A stretch of 64,000 nucleotides of DNA. Source: Chlorobiaceae bacterium. GTDB lineage: Bacteria; Bacteroidota; Chlorobiia; Chlorobiales; Chlorobiaceae. Shown piece by piece: positions 27,011 to 36,589 of this stretch (positions are counted from its first letter, which is position 1; every line of letters begins with the position of its first letter). Below the pieces are notes generated by a model. That model ran no database searches, was not told the origin of the DNA, and saw nothing but the letters and a program-made list of their open reading frames with translations. The DNA lies in assembly GCA_012972825.1 (NCBI GenBank), contig JABDHL010000004.1, forward strand, positions 1 to 64,000, given 5' to 3'. The position numbers and the translations under genes are program-made.

Positions 27011-27813
27011 CGCGGCTTGAGATACCCGCGTTAAGCAAGGCCAGGTTGAAGTACTTTGTGAGACTGCATCAGAAAAAATTCAGGGATTCTGAAGGGCTTT
27101 TTCTTGCCGAAGGTCTTCGGACGGTCAGGGAGCTCTCTCTGAACATTCCTGATGAGGAGATGCTTGTAGCGATACTGATAAGGGAGGGAGAGCCGGATGG
27201 GAAACCTTTTGTCCAAACTCATAAGGGGAAGGTTTTTTCCATCAATGAGAGGGAGTGTTCTCAGCTTTCAGGTACTACTACAACTCAAGGAATTTTTGGA
27301 GTTTTCCGCCAGCTGAGTCCGGCTCAAGCGGTCGCTGCCGCAGATGGCGGCAAGCCTTCGAAATCATTCATTGTTGCGCTTGATGATGTTCAGGATCCGG
27401 GTAATGTTGGTACTATACTAAGAAGTGCCGTGTGGTTTGGAGCTGAAGCAATGATCTGCACTTCCGGCTCTGCCGACAGGTACAACTCCAAAGCAGTCCG
27501 CTCATGTGCAGGGAGCATTTATGGTATCCGTCATTCCGGTGTTGAACGCCTTGACCTTGAGCTCCTGCGACTTCAGAAGCTTGGTTATTCCATTGTTTCT
27601 GCGTCGCTTGATGGAAAAGATTTCAGAGAGTTCACCTCCTGGCCAGAAAAGCAGGTGCTTGTGGTCGGCAACGAGGCTAATGGAGTCAGTGAACCGGTTA
27701 AAGCGCTTACCGACCGCCTCGTCAGGATTCCCCATAGCGGCAGAAAGCCCGGTGTTGAATCTTTGAATGCCTCTGTATCAGCAGCCATTCTTATGGAACG
27801 CATGGTGTTATAA
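27007..27813 (+). CDS. SpoU/TrmH-family RNA 2'-O-methyltransferase
   Basis: 268 residues. The C-terminal SPOUT domain holds the three family motifs: DDVQDPGNVGTILRSA (motif 1, asparagine in PGN), VVGNEANGVS (motif 2) and IPHSGRKPGVESLNASVSAAI (motif 3), which form the knotted SAM site. The N-terminal part (FRDSEGLFLAEGLRTV) is the substrate-binding domain of RlmB/TrmH-like rRNA enzymes. The exact target base is not predictable from sequence. Confidence 0.9.
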   Translation: MTRLEIPALSKARLKYFVRLHQKKFRDSEGLFLAEGLRTVRELSLNIPDEEMLVAILIREGEPDGKPFVQTHKGKVFSINERECSQLSGTTTTQGIFGVFRQLSPAQAVAAADGGKPSKSFIVALDDVQDPGNVGTILRSAVWFGAEAMICTSGSADRYNSKAVRSCAGSIYGIRHSGVERLDLELLRLQKLGYSIVSASLDGKDFREFTSWPEKQVLVVGNEANGVSEPVKALTDRLVRIPHSGRKPGVESLNASVSAAILMERMVL

Positions 27814-28051
27814 TTTTTGTCCCCATTGATATTTTATAAGGGCACCTCTATTGATTCAAATAGGATGTATTAAGAAAATTGATTATCAAAACCTCACCTC
27901 CGCACTATGTATGTTGGGGTGATTTCTGAACCTCTACAAAACCAGTTAAAGAGTTTGTCCAAGTACCTGCCTTACAGAGTGAAAATTGGGTAAATCTATA
28001 AAGCCCCATGAATGGATTTCCAAGTAAAGGTTAAAAAACGGTGCAATGATA

Positions 28052-29083
28052 CTAACCGCTGCCAGCCCGATTAACCATCTTCGCTACATTTGGCTCCATT
28101 TTTACTGGCGCCAACACAATGTCAGGATGATTTTTGGCATAAACGCGAAATATTTCATCGGCAAATGCCTGGCCTATAGCCGACACCCCAGCAAAGTCAA
28201 AAATTACATGTTTGAACCTCTCTATACGAGCCAACAACCTTTTTGCCTGAGATCGAGATACAAGTTTCTCATTTTCGTATTGCGCTAACCGAACAGGAAT
28301 AACTGTTTTGTTAAACTGAAATTCATCCGGCCCAGCATAATCATCAAAAACCGTCTGGATTTCACGCGAAGAATCTCTCTTAAGAAGCATATATACCGCA
28401 GTACCAGCTTCGTTTTCAGAAAATTCGGACTCCAGAATAACATCAAATTCAAACTGATCATCATGACGAAACCTCACGCCTTTTGAATCAATTTCAAACT
28501 CATCAAATACTCTTGAAGTAAAGAATATTCCTTCCCCTGTATGATTATCCGGATCTGTAGTCAATTTCCCTTTCGATAGCTCAAAGAGTGCCTGACGCTC
28601 ATCATCCAGATTACACAACCGCCTGATCTTCTTGAAAATGCCCTCCCCATCGTCAATCACGGAGATAATAATTTTTTCATTATCTCTTACAGCAGAGATA
28701 GAAACATGTTTTCCGCCAGAATGATCAAGTACGTTATTTACCATTTCGGTAAAACCGTAGTGACATATATCGATAATATGTTCAGGCAAATCTTCGAATA
28801 CAAATGAATATTCATTCCTCCAAACACCATCTTCAGTTAAGTCATCTGTGAGGATAAAGTGCGACTTATGCTCCCTTAAGTCTCCTAAATAATATTTTTT
28901 CCCTTTTCCACTGCCTGTGGATGTTAATCGCCCTTCTTTTTCAAGGCGCTGCATATGGCTATATACTGCCTGAGGGGTTATAGAGAATATTCTGGCAATA
29001 TGCTTTGAAATATCAGCAGAATGCTGCTTGACATCACTGACGATTTGGCGCCGTATTTCCTCGCCCCTTTCTTTATTATTCAT
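28052..29083 (-). CDS. HTH - histidine-kinase-like ATPase - STAS-like fusion regulator
   Basis: 343 residues with three apparent parts. Residues 1-70 form a winged helix (HIARIFSITPQAVYSHMQRLEKEGRL). Residues about 100-230 form a GHKL/HATPase domain with an N-box (TEMVNNVLDHSGG), G1 box DDGEGIF and a lid-like GEGIFFTSRVFDEF. The end (about 280-340) is the DUF4325/STAS-like domain (FAGVSAIGQAFADEIF). There is no phospho-acceptor histidine, so it is not a sensor kinase. Partner-switching sigma control uses separate HATPase and STAS proteins; here they are joined to a DNA-binding domain. Autoregulation is suggested by the repeats at 29089-29162. Confidence 0.8.
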   Translation of the reverse strand: MNNKERGEEIRRQIVSDVKQHSADISKHIARIFSITPQAVYSHMQRLEKEGRLTSTGSGKGKKYYLGDLREHKSHFILTDDLTEDGVWRNEYSFVFEDLPEHIIDICHYGFTEMVNNVLDHSGGKHVSISAVRDNEKIIISVIDDGEGIFKKIRRLCNLDDERQALFELSKGKLTTDPDNHTGEGIFFTSRVFDEFEIDSKGVRFRHDDQFEFDVILESEFSENEAGTAVYMLLKRDSSREIQTVFDDYAGPDEFQFNKTVIPVRLAQYENEKLVSRSQAKRLLARIERFKHVIFDFAGVSAIGQAFADEIFRVYAKNHPDIVLAPVKMEPNVAKMVNRAGSG

Positions 29084-29088
29084 TGCTT

Positions 29089-29162
29089 ATCCTTTAAGAA
29101 ACTTTATTTCTTAAAGGATATCTATTTTTTTCTTAATGGACAAAATATATTTCGTAAAGGAT
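29089..29162. promoter_or_regulatory. Phased operator array upstream of the HTH-HATPase-STAS gene
   Basis: A perfect 13-bp inverted repeat (ATCCTTTAAGAAA at 29089-29101, TTTCTTAAAGGAT at 29107-29119) with a 5-base loop lies 6-36 bases upstream of the ATG at 29083. Two further direct copies follow: TTTCTTAATGGAC at 29129-29141 (two mismatches) and TTTCGTAAAGGAT at 29150-29162. The starts at 29107, 29129 and 29150 are 22 and 21 bases apart, two helical turns, so bound proteins would line up on one face. In mRNA the palindrome would also hide the Shine-Dalgarno AAAGGA. Confidence 0.75.
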
Positions 29163-29330
29163 GGAATACAATTCCGCATCTAAAACCGGCTTTGAAGTGA
29201 ACTACCCGACGCACTTTGTCGGCAAAATTTGTTCCACCATTGTTCCTTTTGCGCTTTTTGTAATTTCTATATTGTTATAATATAATGATCTAAGTTTCAA
29301 CGCTGAAGTCATGGGGAAGGCGCGGCAGCT

Positions 29331-30185
29331 TTATACCAGCAGTACCGGGTAGTCTATCTCGTTGATCAGCTCGTGCACCTCCTCCCTGGAAATCTTCATC
29401 CGATCACTCAGCACGAGCAGGCCCGAATCCACCATCCGGATGTAGCGCATAAGTGTTTTTCCACTGGTCAGAGGGAGGTGGTGGTACTCAACAGTACTTC
29501 CCAGCAACGCTATTATTTCTGAAAGCGCTCGCTCCATCTCTACACTCTCTTCATGGGTTTCACCAAGAATCAGCACATTGAGGGTAATATCGGGGGTTAT
29601 AATGTTGAGAGCAGCAGCGAGAGCCTGCCGGGAACCCTCCGACCCATCATAGAGTACTAACACCGGCCACTCTTTTGCCGAGAATCCCGGACGAATAAAA
29701 AGTATGGGTCTTTTACCCTCTTCAAGAGCTTTTCTTGCTGTTGAACCGAGTCCTTTGCGGCAGGTAGGGGATCTCCCGCTTCGACCGAGAACAAGAAGAT
29801 CCGCATCACCAGCTGCAGCAATGACCTCTTCCGGCACAACTCCCCGCGATACCCTGAACGACTGTCTGATCATCAAATTTTCTGCAATACGCAGCAAAGA
29901 TTCCCTTGCAGCTTTTGCCTGTACTTTAAGAGAGCGCTCAAGGGTAGAAGCATCAAACGTTTCAGATTCCGAAGTGTACATGTGGATTTCATGGCAAAAA
30001 GGAAGATCCGCCATCCGGATAACATTGATGTCTTCAACATAAATACCGGTAAGCTCAGCATTCAACAGCCGGGCAAGTTCTGCTGCAGCTCCAAGAGATG
30101 CAATACTGTGTGGAGAACAGTCGAGAGCGACAGCTATATGACGTATAAGAGTGCTTTTGTGTCGTTCCGGCATAACAAAACTCAT
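29331..30185 (-). CDS. Tandem universal stress protein
   Basis: 284 residues made of two UspA-like halves. The first begins IRHIAVALDCSPHSIASLGAAAELAR and contains LLVLGRSGRS; the second begins WPVLVLYDGSEGSRQALAAAL. Members bind ATP and help survival under stress, but the particular role is not defined. Met1 or Met5 may be the start. It sits 21 bp downstream of the Lon-like protease gene on the same strand, so coexpression is likely. Confidence 0.85.
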   Translation of the reverse strand: MSFVMPERHKSTLIRHIAVALDCSPHSIASLGAAAELARLLNAELTGIYVEDINVIRMADLPFCHEIHMYTSESETFDASTLERSLKVQAKAARESLLRIAENLMIRQSFRVSRGVVPEEVIAAAGDADLLVLGRSGRSPTCRKGLGSTARKALEEGKRPILFIRPGFSAKEWPVLVLYDGSEGSRQALAAALNIITPDITLNVLILGETHEESVEMERALSEIIALLGSTVEYHHLPLTSGKTLMRYIRMVDSGLLVLSDRMKISREEVHELINEIDYPVLLV

Positions 30186-30206
30186 TTATATGTTTCTGAT
30201 GCCCGG

Positions 30207-32630
30207 TTATTGATTGTCATCATCCGAAGATGAAGTGAATTTTTTCAGTTTTTCAGCCATTTCGTTCAGTCGGGCAACCGCCATGCCGTTGATAGTGTCG
30301 GGAGGGTATTTCCCTGTTGTATCCAATTCCCCAGCTGGTATGCCGGTCAGAATTTCAATGCCTTCATCAACATCTGATACAGGGATGATAGAGAAAAGTC
30401 CCTGTCTGACAGCTTCAACAACGTCGTTGCGGAGCATGAGATTGTGAACATTAGAAACGGGTATGAGAACACCTTGTTTTCCGGTCAATTCTCTTGCTTT
30501 GCAAAGATCAAAAAAGCCCTCGATTTTTTCGTTGACCCCTCCTATTGCCTGGACCTGTCCAAACTGGTTTACCGAACCGGTCACGGCAAAGTACTGCCGG
30601 ATAGGGGCGCCTGAGATGGCCGAGAGCAGTGCGTACAATTCAGCGGAAGAGGCACTGTCTCCTTCTACACCGCTGTAAGACTGTTCGAATACCAGCGAGG
30701 CTGAGAGCGAAAGTGGCTGATCAATGGCAAATCGGGCGCCAAGAAATCCAGAGAGAATCATGACCCCTTTTGAGTGGATCGGTCCGCCCATTTCAACTTC
30801 GCGCTCAATGTCAATTACTTCTCCTTTTCCAAGTCTCACTCTTGCCGTTATTCTGCCGGGATGTCCAAAGCTCTGTCCGCCGGGGGAGTAGATGGCAAGG
30901 CCATTGATCTGACCAATTTTTTCCGAGTCAGTCTCAATGAGGATGGAGTCTTTCAGGGTCGCTTCCCTGATTTTTTCCCTGATTCTTGATGAACGGAAGA
31001 TTTTAGCATCAATGGCTTTCTGCACATCTTCGGCCTGCACAAATGTTTTTTTTGCTGATGCTGCATAGTAATCGGATTCATGAACGAGATCGCAGATACT
31101 TTGAATGTGTGCACTCAGTTTTGATGAATCTTCTGCAAGCCGGCTTCCATGTTCAACAATTCTTGCTACTGCAGTTCTGTCAAAATGATGCAGCTTGTCT
31201 TTATGAACGATTGAGCTGATAATACTTGCATAGGCAAGTTTTCCGTCAATGTCGCCTGGGAGTTCGTCTTCAAAATCTGCGGCAACCTTGAATAGCTCGC
31301 TGAAGTCAGGGTCATAGACACTAAGGATATTGTAAAGACTGCGTTCTCCGAGCAGAATAACCTTGATGTCGAGCGGAATCGGTTCGGGTTCAAGCGATAC
31401 CGTGCTGACAAGGCTGTAGAGTTGGGCAAGTGATTCAATGCGGATTTGCCTGGTTCTCAATGCTTTTTTCAGCGCTTCGTAGGCAAATGGCTCGAACAGC
31501 AGTCTTCTGGCGTCAATGAGCAGATATCCTCCGTTTGCTCGGTGCAGTGCACCCTGCTTAATCAGGGTGAAATCTGTGACGAGTGTCCCCATGTGGGAGA
31601 TGTGTTCAATGTCACCCACAAGATTCTGGCATGCGGGTTTATCTTCGTAGACAACAGGAGCGCCCTCAGTAATGCTGTTGTCGACAATGACGTTGATCTG
31701 GTAACGGATAAACGATGCCCTTTTCTGTGAGAATTTGCCGGAATAGACTCCCATGAGCGATTCTCTTGGATCAGCTTCTTTTTCAAGGAACTGGTCGAAG
31801 TTTTCTATAATGTCAGCTTCTAATGTTTCAAGGTATCCGGTGACTTCTTGAATTGCTTCATAGCTGTTTCTGATTTCGGCAATCAAAGGTTTTACAGTAA
31901 AACTGGCTATGTTACGGTTCAGATCCTTGATTTTTTCAAGGGTTTCTCTTTGCCATTTGGGTATTTGGGCCATAATAGACTGCATCGCTGTTTTCAGAGC
32001 GATGATTTTCTCTTCAATTGAGTCCCGTTCTTCTTTTTTCAGCATCATGAACTCTTCCGGCTTGAGGACTTCACCCTCTTTTTCCGGAGCAAAGGCAAAC
32101 CCGGCTGGTGTTCTTATGAGCGCGATGTGCTCTTCAGCACCTTTTTTTTCCAATTCACCTATCGCATCGGCCTGTTGTTCCTGAAATTTTTCGTGGATAT
32201 TTTTTTCCTGGGCCTGGTACTCTTCGCTGCTGAATGCTGCAGGTATAACGGTAAACAGTGCTTCAACAAGGTGCTCCATATCACGCGCAAGTGATCCTGC
32301 TTTTCCTGCGGGGAGCTTTAATGCCTTTGGGTGACGTGGTTTTTGAAAGTTATTGACATAGCACCAGTCGGAAGGGACTTCTGCCTCAGGGGCGGTTGTA
32401 CCAAGAAAGTGCATGATAGCGGTCTGTTTTCCGGTACCGTTTGGCCCGAGGGCAAAAAGGTTGAATCCATCATGTTTTATTCCCATACTGAAAGTTATGG
32501 CATCGAACGCCCTTTTCTGGCCGGTTGCTTTAACGGGGCAGTCAAGGTCTGCTGTAGTATTGAAGCCGAAATCAAGCGGGTTACAGGTTCTGTAGAGTTC
32601 TTCAGGGGTAAGCTTTGAAGGTAGTGTCAT
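30207..32630 (-). CDS. Lon-like ATP-dependent protease (AAA and S16 domains)
   Basis: 807 residues. The AAA part has [12 protein letters not shown] near residue 62 and a long helical insert rich in Glu/Lys (about 130-300), followed by [11 protein letters not shown]. The C-terminal Lon proteolytic domain carries the serine in [14 protein letters not shown] near residue 660 and the catalytic lysine in [11 protein letters not shown] near residue 703. The order and insert match the LonB-like, Lon-related group rather than classical Lon, which has an N-terminal LON domain. A short acidic Ser/Asp-rich tail ends the protein. Confidence 0.9.
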   Translation of the reverse strand: MTLPSKLTPEELYRTCNPLDFGFNTTADLDCPVKATGQKRAFDAITFSMGIKHDGFNLFALGPNGTGKQTAIMHFLGTTAPEAEVPSDWCYVNNFQKPRHPKALKLPAGKAGSLARDMEHLVEALFTVIPAAFSSEEYQAQEKNIHEKFQEQQADAIGELEKKGAEEHIALIRTPAGFAFAPEKEGEVLKPEEFMMLKKEERDSIEEKIIALKTAMQSIMAQIPKWQRETLEKIKDLNRNIASFTVKPLIAEIRNSYEAIQEVTGYLETLEADIIENFDQFLEKEADPRESLMGVYSGKFSQKRASFIRYQINVIVDNSITEGAPVVYEDKPACQNLVGDIEHISHMGTLVTDFTLIKQGALHRANGGYLLIDARRLLFEPFAYEALKKALRTRQIRIESLAQLYSLVSTVSLEPEPIPLDIKVILLGERSLYNILSVYDPDFSELFKVAADFEDELPGDIDGKLAYASIISSIVHKDKLHHFDRTAVARIVEHGSRLAEDSSKLSAHIQSICDLVHESDYYAASAKKTFVQAEDVQKAIDAKIFRSSRIREKIREATLKDSILIETDSEKIGQINGLAIYSPGGQSFGHPGRITARVRLGKGEVIDIEREVEMGGPIHSKGVMILSGFLGARFAIDQPLSLSASLVFEQSYSGVEGDSASSAELYALLSAISGAPIRQYFAVTGSVNQFGQVQAIGGVNEKIEGFFDLCKARELTGKQGVLIPVSNVHNLMLRNDVVEAVRQGLFSIIPVSDVDEGIEILTGIPAGELDTTGKYPPDTINGMAVARLNEMAEKLKKFTSSSDDDNQ

Positions 32631-32725
32631 AACCAGTGTTTCTTATATGGATGTGATTTCAGGTTGACTTAACCAAGCATTAAATGTACAAAAACGATGC
32701 AACACACTGATCATTTTGCAGTGGT

Positions 32726-33481
32726 TCAGACGCTGTCTTCGTCAACAGGCAGCGGGTTATGAAGATGCAGCGGGTTACCTGTTTTTGCACGGAGACGGAT
32801 ATTCAGCACTTCAACAGATACAGAAAATGCCATGGCAAAATAGATGTACCCCCTTGGGATTTCATAGCCGGCACTTTCGGCAAGCAGGGTGACCCCGACC
32901 AGAATAAGAAAACTCAAGGCAAGCATTTTTATGGTCGGGTGCTTCTCAACAAAATCACTGATGGTTTTGGCGGCAAGCATCATGATGCCGATCGCAATCA
33001 TAATGGCGATGATCATTACTTCCACTTTTTTTGCAAGTCCGACAGCTGTGATGACTGAGTCAAGGGAAAAAACGATATCGAGAACGGCAATCTGCAGCAT
33101 GGTTAAGGCAAAACTGCCGGCTGAAACGCTTTTTATTGTCTGTTCTGTTCCTTCAAGACTCTGATGAATTTCCTGAGTGCTTTTTGCAATCAAAAAAAGT
33201 CCCCCTGAAATCAGGATCAGATCACGTCCTGAAATATGGTGATTCAGCACCGTCAATAGAGTCATTGTCAGCCCCATCACCCAGGTTATCGAAAGTAAGA
33301 GAGCGATTCTGGTCATCATGGCAAGTCCCAAACCGATAATCCGTCCCTTCTGTTGCTGTTTTTTTGGGAGCCGTCCTACAATAATCGAAAGAAAAATAAT
33401 GTTGTCGATGCCGAGAACAATTTCAAGCGCCGTTAACGTTGCAAGTGCGATCCAGGTTTCCGGCTGCATGACCCATTCCAT
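32726..33481 (-). CDS. TerC-family membrane protein
   Basis: 251 residues with about seven membrane helices. The family signature TALEIVLGIDNIIFLSIIVGRLP lies near residue 17 and VLDIVFSLDSVITAVGLAKK near residue 133; the two acidic residues are thought to bind divalent metal ions, manganese in the studied members. Other TerC-type proteins carry an extra CBS region that this one lacks. The start may be Met1 or Met5. It stands alone and is divergent from the aldehyde dehydrogenase gene. Confidence 0.9.
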   Translation of the reverse strand: MEWVMQPETWIALATLTALEIVLGIDNIIFLSIIVGRLPKKQQQKGRIIGLGLAMMTRIALLLSITWVMGLTMTLLTVLNHHISGRDLILISGGLFLIAKSTQEIHQSLEGTEQTIKSVSAGSFALTMLQIAVLDIVFSLDSVITAVGLAKKVEVMIIAIMIAIGIMMLAAKTISDFVEKHPTIKMLALSFLILVGVTLLAESAGYEIPRGYIYFAMAFSVSVEVLNIRLRAKTGNPLHLHNPLPVDEDSV

Positions 33482-33605
33482 TTGTCGGGGGATAAGGTTT
33501 AAAAAGGTTTTATTATGGGGTAATGTACTGAACAGATCATGTCTGGCAAAAAGCAGGTGCTGAAAGGCAGGCTGTTCAGCTGGACGAGGTTTTTCGTTAC
33601 ATTGC

Positions 33606-33619
33606 AGGAGGTAATCATT
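33606..33619 (+). promoter_or_regulatory. Perfect Shine-Dalgarno facing a possible ATT start codon
   Basis: AGGAGG at 33606-33611 is followed after five bases by ATT at 33617, in frame with the aldehyde dehydrogenase. No ATG or GTG lies within normal distance. The next in-frame ATG is at 33644 and lacks a ribosome binding site. ATT as a start codon is rare, so this decides between an unusual start and a weak one. Confidence 0.45.
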
Positions 33620-35032
33620 CCGGATATTTCATCACATCCTCTTATGCAGAAAGATCAGGACTTTCCTGAGTTGGCGGACTTGCGGAAGACGTTTGAGCGA
33701 GGAATAACTCGCGATTTTTCATGGAGGCGTTCGCAACTGGTTGCACTTGAAGCATTTCTCATCGAGCGAGAGCAGGATATTGCTCAGGCATTGCATGATG
33801 ATTTCAGGAAGTCTCCGGCAGAGACTTTTTTAACTGAAACAGGATATCTTCGAGGAGAGATCCGTTTCGTGCTGAAACATCTTAAATCATGGATGAAACC
33901 ACATCGGGTTTCCATTCCATTGATCTACCAGCCTGGAAAAGGCTTTTACATTTCTGAACCTTATGGTGTTGTGCTCATAATAGGCGCGTGGAACTACCCC
34001 CTGAACCTTTGTCTTGCACCCCTTATCAGCGCAATCGCTGCAGGCAACTGTGCAGTCGTCAAACCCTCTGAACATGCACAACACACTTCGAAAATAATTG
34101 CCGAAGGGATATGTCACTATCTTGACCGAAACACGATGTGTGTGTTTGAGGGAGGTGTGGATGCAACCAAATCACTCCTGGAAGAGCATTTTGACTATCT
34201 TTTTTTTACCGGAAGCCAATCGATCGGCCGTGAGGTCATGCATGCAGCAGCAAAACATCTGACACCATTAACTCTCGAGCTTGGCGGAAAATGTCCCTGT
34301 ATCGTTGAGGAGAATGTTAATCTCAGAGTGGCAGCGCGCCGGATTGTATGGGCCAAGTTTTTAAATGCAGGGCAAACCTGCATATCTCCCGATTATGTTC
34401 TGGTGCACGAGAACGTTGAGGAGGAACTGCTCCGTTATATGAGTGATGCTATCACCGATTTTTATGGTGATGATCCCAGGTTGAGTCCGGATTATCCCCG
34501 CATAGTCAATGAGAATAATTTTCACAGGCTTGAAAAACTTCTTTCCCTTTCTTCACCGTCCAGAGAATGTTCTACCGGCGCACATGACTATTACGTCGCG
34601 CCGACAATTCTTCAAGGAGTGACTCTGGAAGCAGAGGTTATGCATTCGGAGATTTTCGGTCCCCTGCTGCCGGTCATTTCCTATAGAGATCTTGGTGAAG
34701 CACTTAAGATTATCGGTACAGGCAGGAATCCGCTTGCGCTCTATCTTTTTTCTTCGGATCCGAAAGTTCAGGAGAGGGTAGTTCATCAATCCCGTTCAGG
34801 TGGAGTGTGTATCAACGACCTGCTTTTCCAGGCATCTATTCACAGGCTTCCTTTTGGTGGAATCGGGAGCAGCGGATTCGGCGCTTATCATGGCAGGGCC
34901 GGTTTTGATACTTTTTCCTTTCAGAGGAGCGTTTTGAAACGATCGCTTTATCCTGATCCTGATCTGCGTTATCCACCTTACGGCACCAGAAAGTTTGGCT
35001 TTCTCAAGCGCCTCGTCACTTTTTTCCATTAA
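33617..35032 (+). CDS. Aldehyde dehydrogenase
   Basis: About 470 residues oxidising an aldehyde to a carboxylate with NAD(P). The family motifs are present: NYPLNLCLAPLISAIAAGNCAVVKPSE, FFTGSQSIG, LELGGKCPC with the general-base glutamate, and NAGQTCISPDYV with the nucleophile cysteine. The shape resembles the class 3/fatty aldehyde dehydrogenase branch. The open frame begins at 33539, but the extra residues look non-native; the start may be ATT at 33617 (strong Shine-Dalgarno) or ATG at 33644. The patatin-like gene follows 18 bp downstream, so the two may share lipid-aldehyde metabolism; this is inference. Confidence 0.88.
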   Translation: MPDISSHPLMQKDQDFPELADLRKTFERGITRDFSWRRSQLVALEAFLIEREQDIAQALHDDFRKSPAETFLTETGYLRGEIRFVLKHLKSWMKPHRVSIPLIYQPGKGFYISEPYGVVLIIGAWNYPLNLCLAPLISAIAAGNCAVVKPSEHAQHTSKIIAEGICHYLDRNTMCVFEGGVDATKSLLEEHFDYLFFTGSQSIGREVMHAAAKHLTPLTLELGGKCPCIVEENVNLRVAARRIVWAKFLNAGQTCISPDYVLVHENVEEELLRYMSDAITDFYGDDPRLSPDYPRIVNENNFHRLEKLLSLSSPSRECSTGAHDYYVAPTILQGVTLEAEVMHSEIFGPLLPVISYRDLGEALKIIGTGRNPLALYLFSSDPKVQERVVHQSRSGGVCINDLLFQASIHRLPFGGIGSSGFGAYHGRAGFDTFSFQRSVLKRSLYPDPDLRYPPYGTRKFGFLKRLVTFFH

Positions 35033-35050
35033 TCGGTTATACCCATCTGT

Positions 35051-35812
35051 ATGAAAAAAACAGGTCTTGCGTTTGGGGGTGGAGCAGTTCTTGGTGCAGC
35101 CCATGTAGGAGTGATCAGGGCATTGAGTGAATTGCATATATCAGTCTCAATGGTCAGTGGCACCAGTATTGGTGCGTTTATTGCCGCACTTTACGCCTTT
35201 GGTAAAAACTGGCAGGAGATACGGGATATTGCTTTCGATCTCGACTGGCTTGATTTGTCAGGCCTTGTGCTTTCTGAGTATGGTCTTTTGTCCAATAAAA
35301 AATTTGGAGGTATTGTTACCGAACTGCTGGGGCATAAAAATATCGAAGATGCATTGATACCTCTTTCAATAGTTGCTACAGATATCGGGACGGGAAAAAA
35401 AGTGGTTTTCAGCGAAGGTGATGTTGCCTTAGCCGTCATGGCAAGCAGCTGCATTCCCGGTATTTTCCGGCCTGTGGACTACTTTGGGGCACTGCTTGTT
35501 GATGGTGTGCTTATGGAAAACGTTCCTGTCTCCCCACTAATCGAGAGCGGTGCCGAATCGATAATTTGTGTTGATCTTCTTGCTCACCATGCTTACAAAA
35601 AACCTGAAAATATTATCGGACTTCTGTTGAACGCCTTCTACAGTACCATAACCAATACGACAGCTATCCAGATAGCGTCAGTGGATTTATGTATTTCGCC
35701 TGATCTCTCTCAATTTAATCTCATCGATTTTAACCAGGTACCTGATATTTTGGATGCAGGGTATGACGCAGCTCTGCCTGCGCTTACATCATGGTTAGAA
35801 AGGGAAGGGTAG
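35051..35812 (+). CDS. Patatin-like phospholipase
   Basis: 253-residue soluble esterase of the RssA/patatin family. The oxyanion hole is [15 protein letters not shown] at the N-terminus, the nucleophile serine is in GTSIGAF near residue 39, and the catalytic aspartate is in LLVDGVL near residue 152. These make the Ser-Asp dyad typical of the group. The substrate is probably a lipid acyl ester. It starts 18 bp after the aldehyde dehydrogenase. Confidence 0.92.
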   Translation: MKKTGLAFGGGAVLGAAHVGVIRALSELHISVSMVSGTSIGAFIAALYAFGKNWQEIRDIAFDLDWLDLSGLVLSEYGLLSNKKFGGIVTELLGHKNIEDALIPLSIVATDIGTGKKVVFSEGDVALAVMASSCIPGIFRPVDYFGALLVDGVLMENVPVSPLIESGAESIICVDLLAHHAYKKPENIIGLLLNAFYSTITNTTAIQIASVDLCISPDLSQFNLIDFNQVPDILDAGYDAALPALTSWLEREG

Positions 35813-35984
35813 ATATTTAACCAGAAAGGCATTGGCTATTGGTTTGGGAATTTGTAATTTAACGTATTAAAGAGAAGGTTTTATTGTGAGTTTCTGATAG
35901 CGCAGTTCTGGCCGGTCCAGGCATTTTTCTTTTTCGAAGATCATGCATTTTGTAATGAAATGGTTTAAATAACGGGAGGTTGCA

Positions 35985-36455
35985 ATGCCTATTCGTCGAT
36001 TAAGGGAGTTTCTTGACAGCCATGCAGTCAGGTATTTTATTGTCAGTCATTCTGCTGCCTATACAGCACAGGAAATAGCTGCCGCTGCCCATGTTCCCGG
36101 CAAAGAGCTTGCCAAAACGGTTATGGTCAATATTGCCGGAAAAATGGCTATGGTGATCCTGCCTGCATCCCGTCAACTTGATTTTGAGCTTTTACGTGAA
36201 TTGACTAAAACCAGAGAGGTTGAACTTGCCGGGGAGAAAGAATTTGCAGGATTGTTCCCTGAATGTGAGATTGGCGCCATGCCACCATTTGGTAATCTTT
36301 TTGGTATGGATGTCTATGTATCGGAAGAACTCGAAGCTGATGATGAAATAGCATTCAATGCCGGAGCGCATACTGAACTGCTTCGTCTTTCCTACGATGA
36401 TTATAAAAAACTGGTTCATCCAAAAGTTGCAAAGCTCTCATTGGAATTGAAGTGA
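35985..36455 (+). CDS. YbaK/ProX-type aminoacyl-tRNA deacylase
   Basis: 156-residue editing domain that hydrolyses mischarged tRNA. Motifs are HSAAYTAQEIAAAAHVPGKELAKTVMV, with the conserved lysine of the active site, the LPASRQLDFELL segment and GAMPPFGNLFGM, which lines the substrate pocket. An AACGGGAGG Shine-Dalgarno precedes the ATG. The family members differ in which amino acid they release, and this cannot be told here. Confidence 0.9.
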   Translation: MPIRRLREFLDSHAVRYFIVSHSAAYTAQEIAAAAHVPGKELAKTVMVNIAGKMAMVILPASRQLDFELLRELTKTREVELAGEKEFAGLFPECEIGAMPPFGNLFGMDVYVSEELEADDEIAFNAGAHTELLRLSYDDYKKLVHPKVAKLSLELK

Positions 36456-36589
36456 TAACGGCAGTCATAATGGATTTTTAAGAGGAAATGTTACCTTCTG
36501 TTCATGATTGCTTATGGTTCATTACATGCATTTCATGAGATCGGTACCATGGATACTCAATCGATTATTTGGATATTGTTCCTCTTTTT

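Noticed and set aside
29245-29300. Promoter-like TATAAT near 29276 on the plus strand
   Set aside because: No plus-strand gene follows; AT-rich DNA gives such matches by chance.
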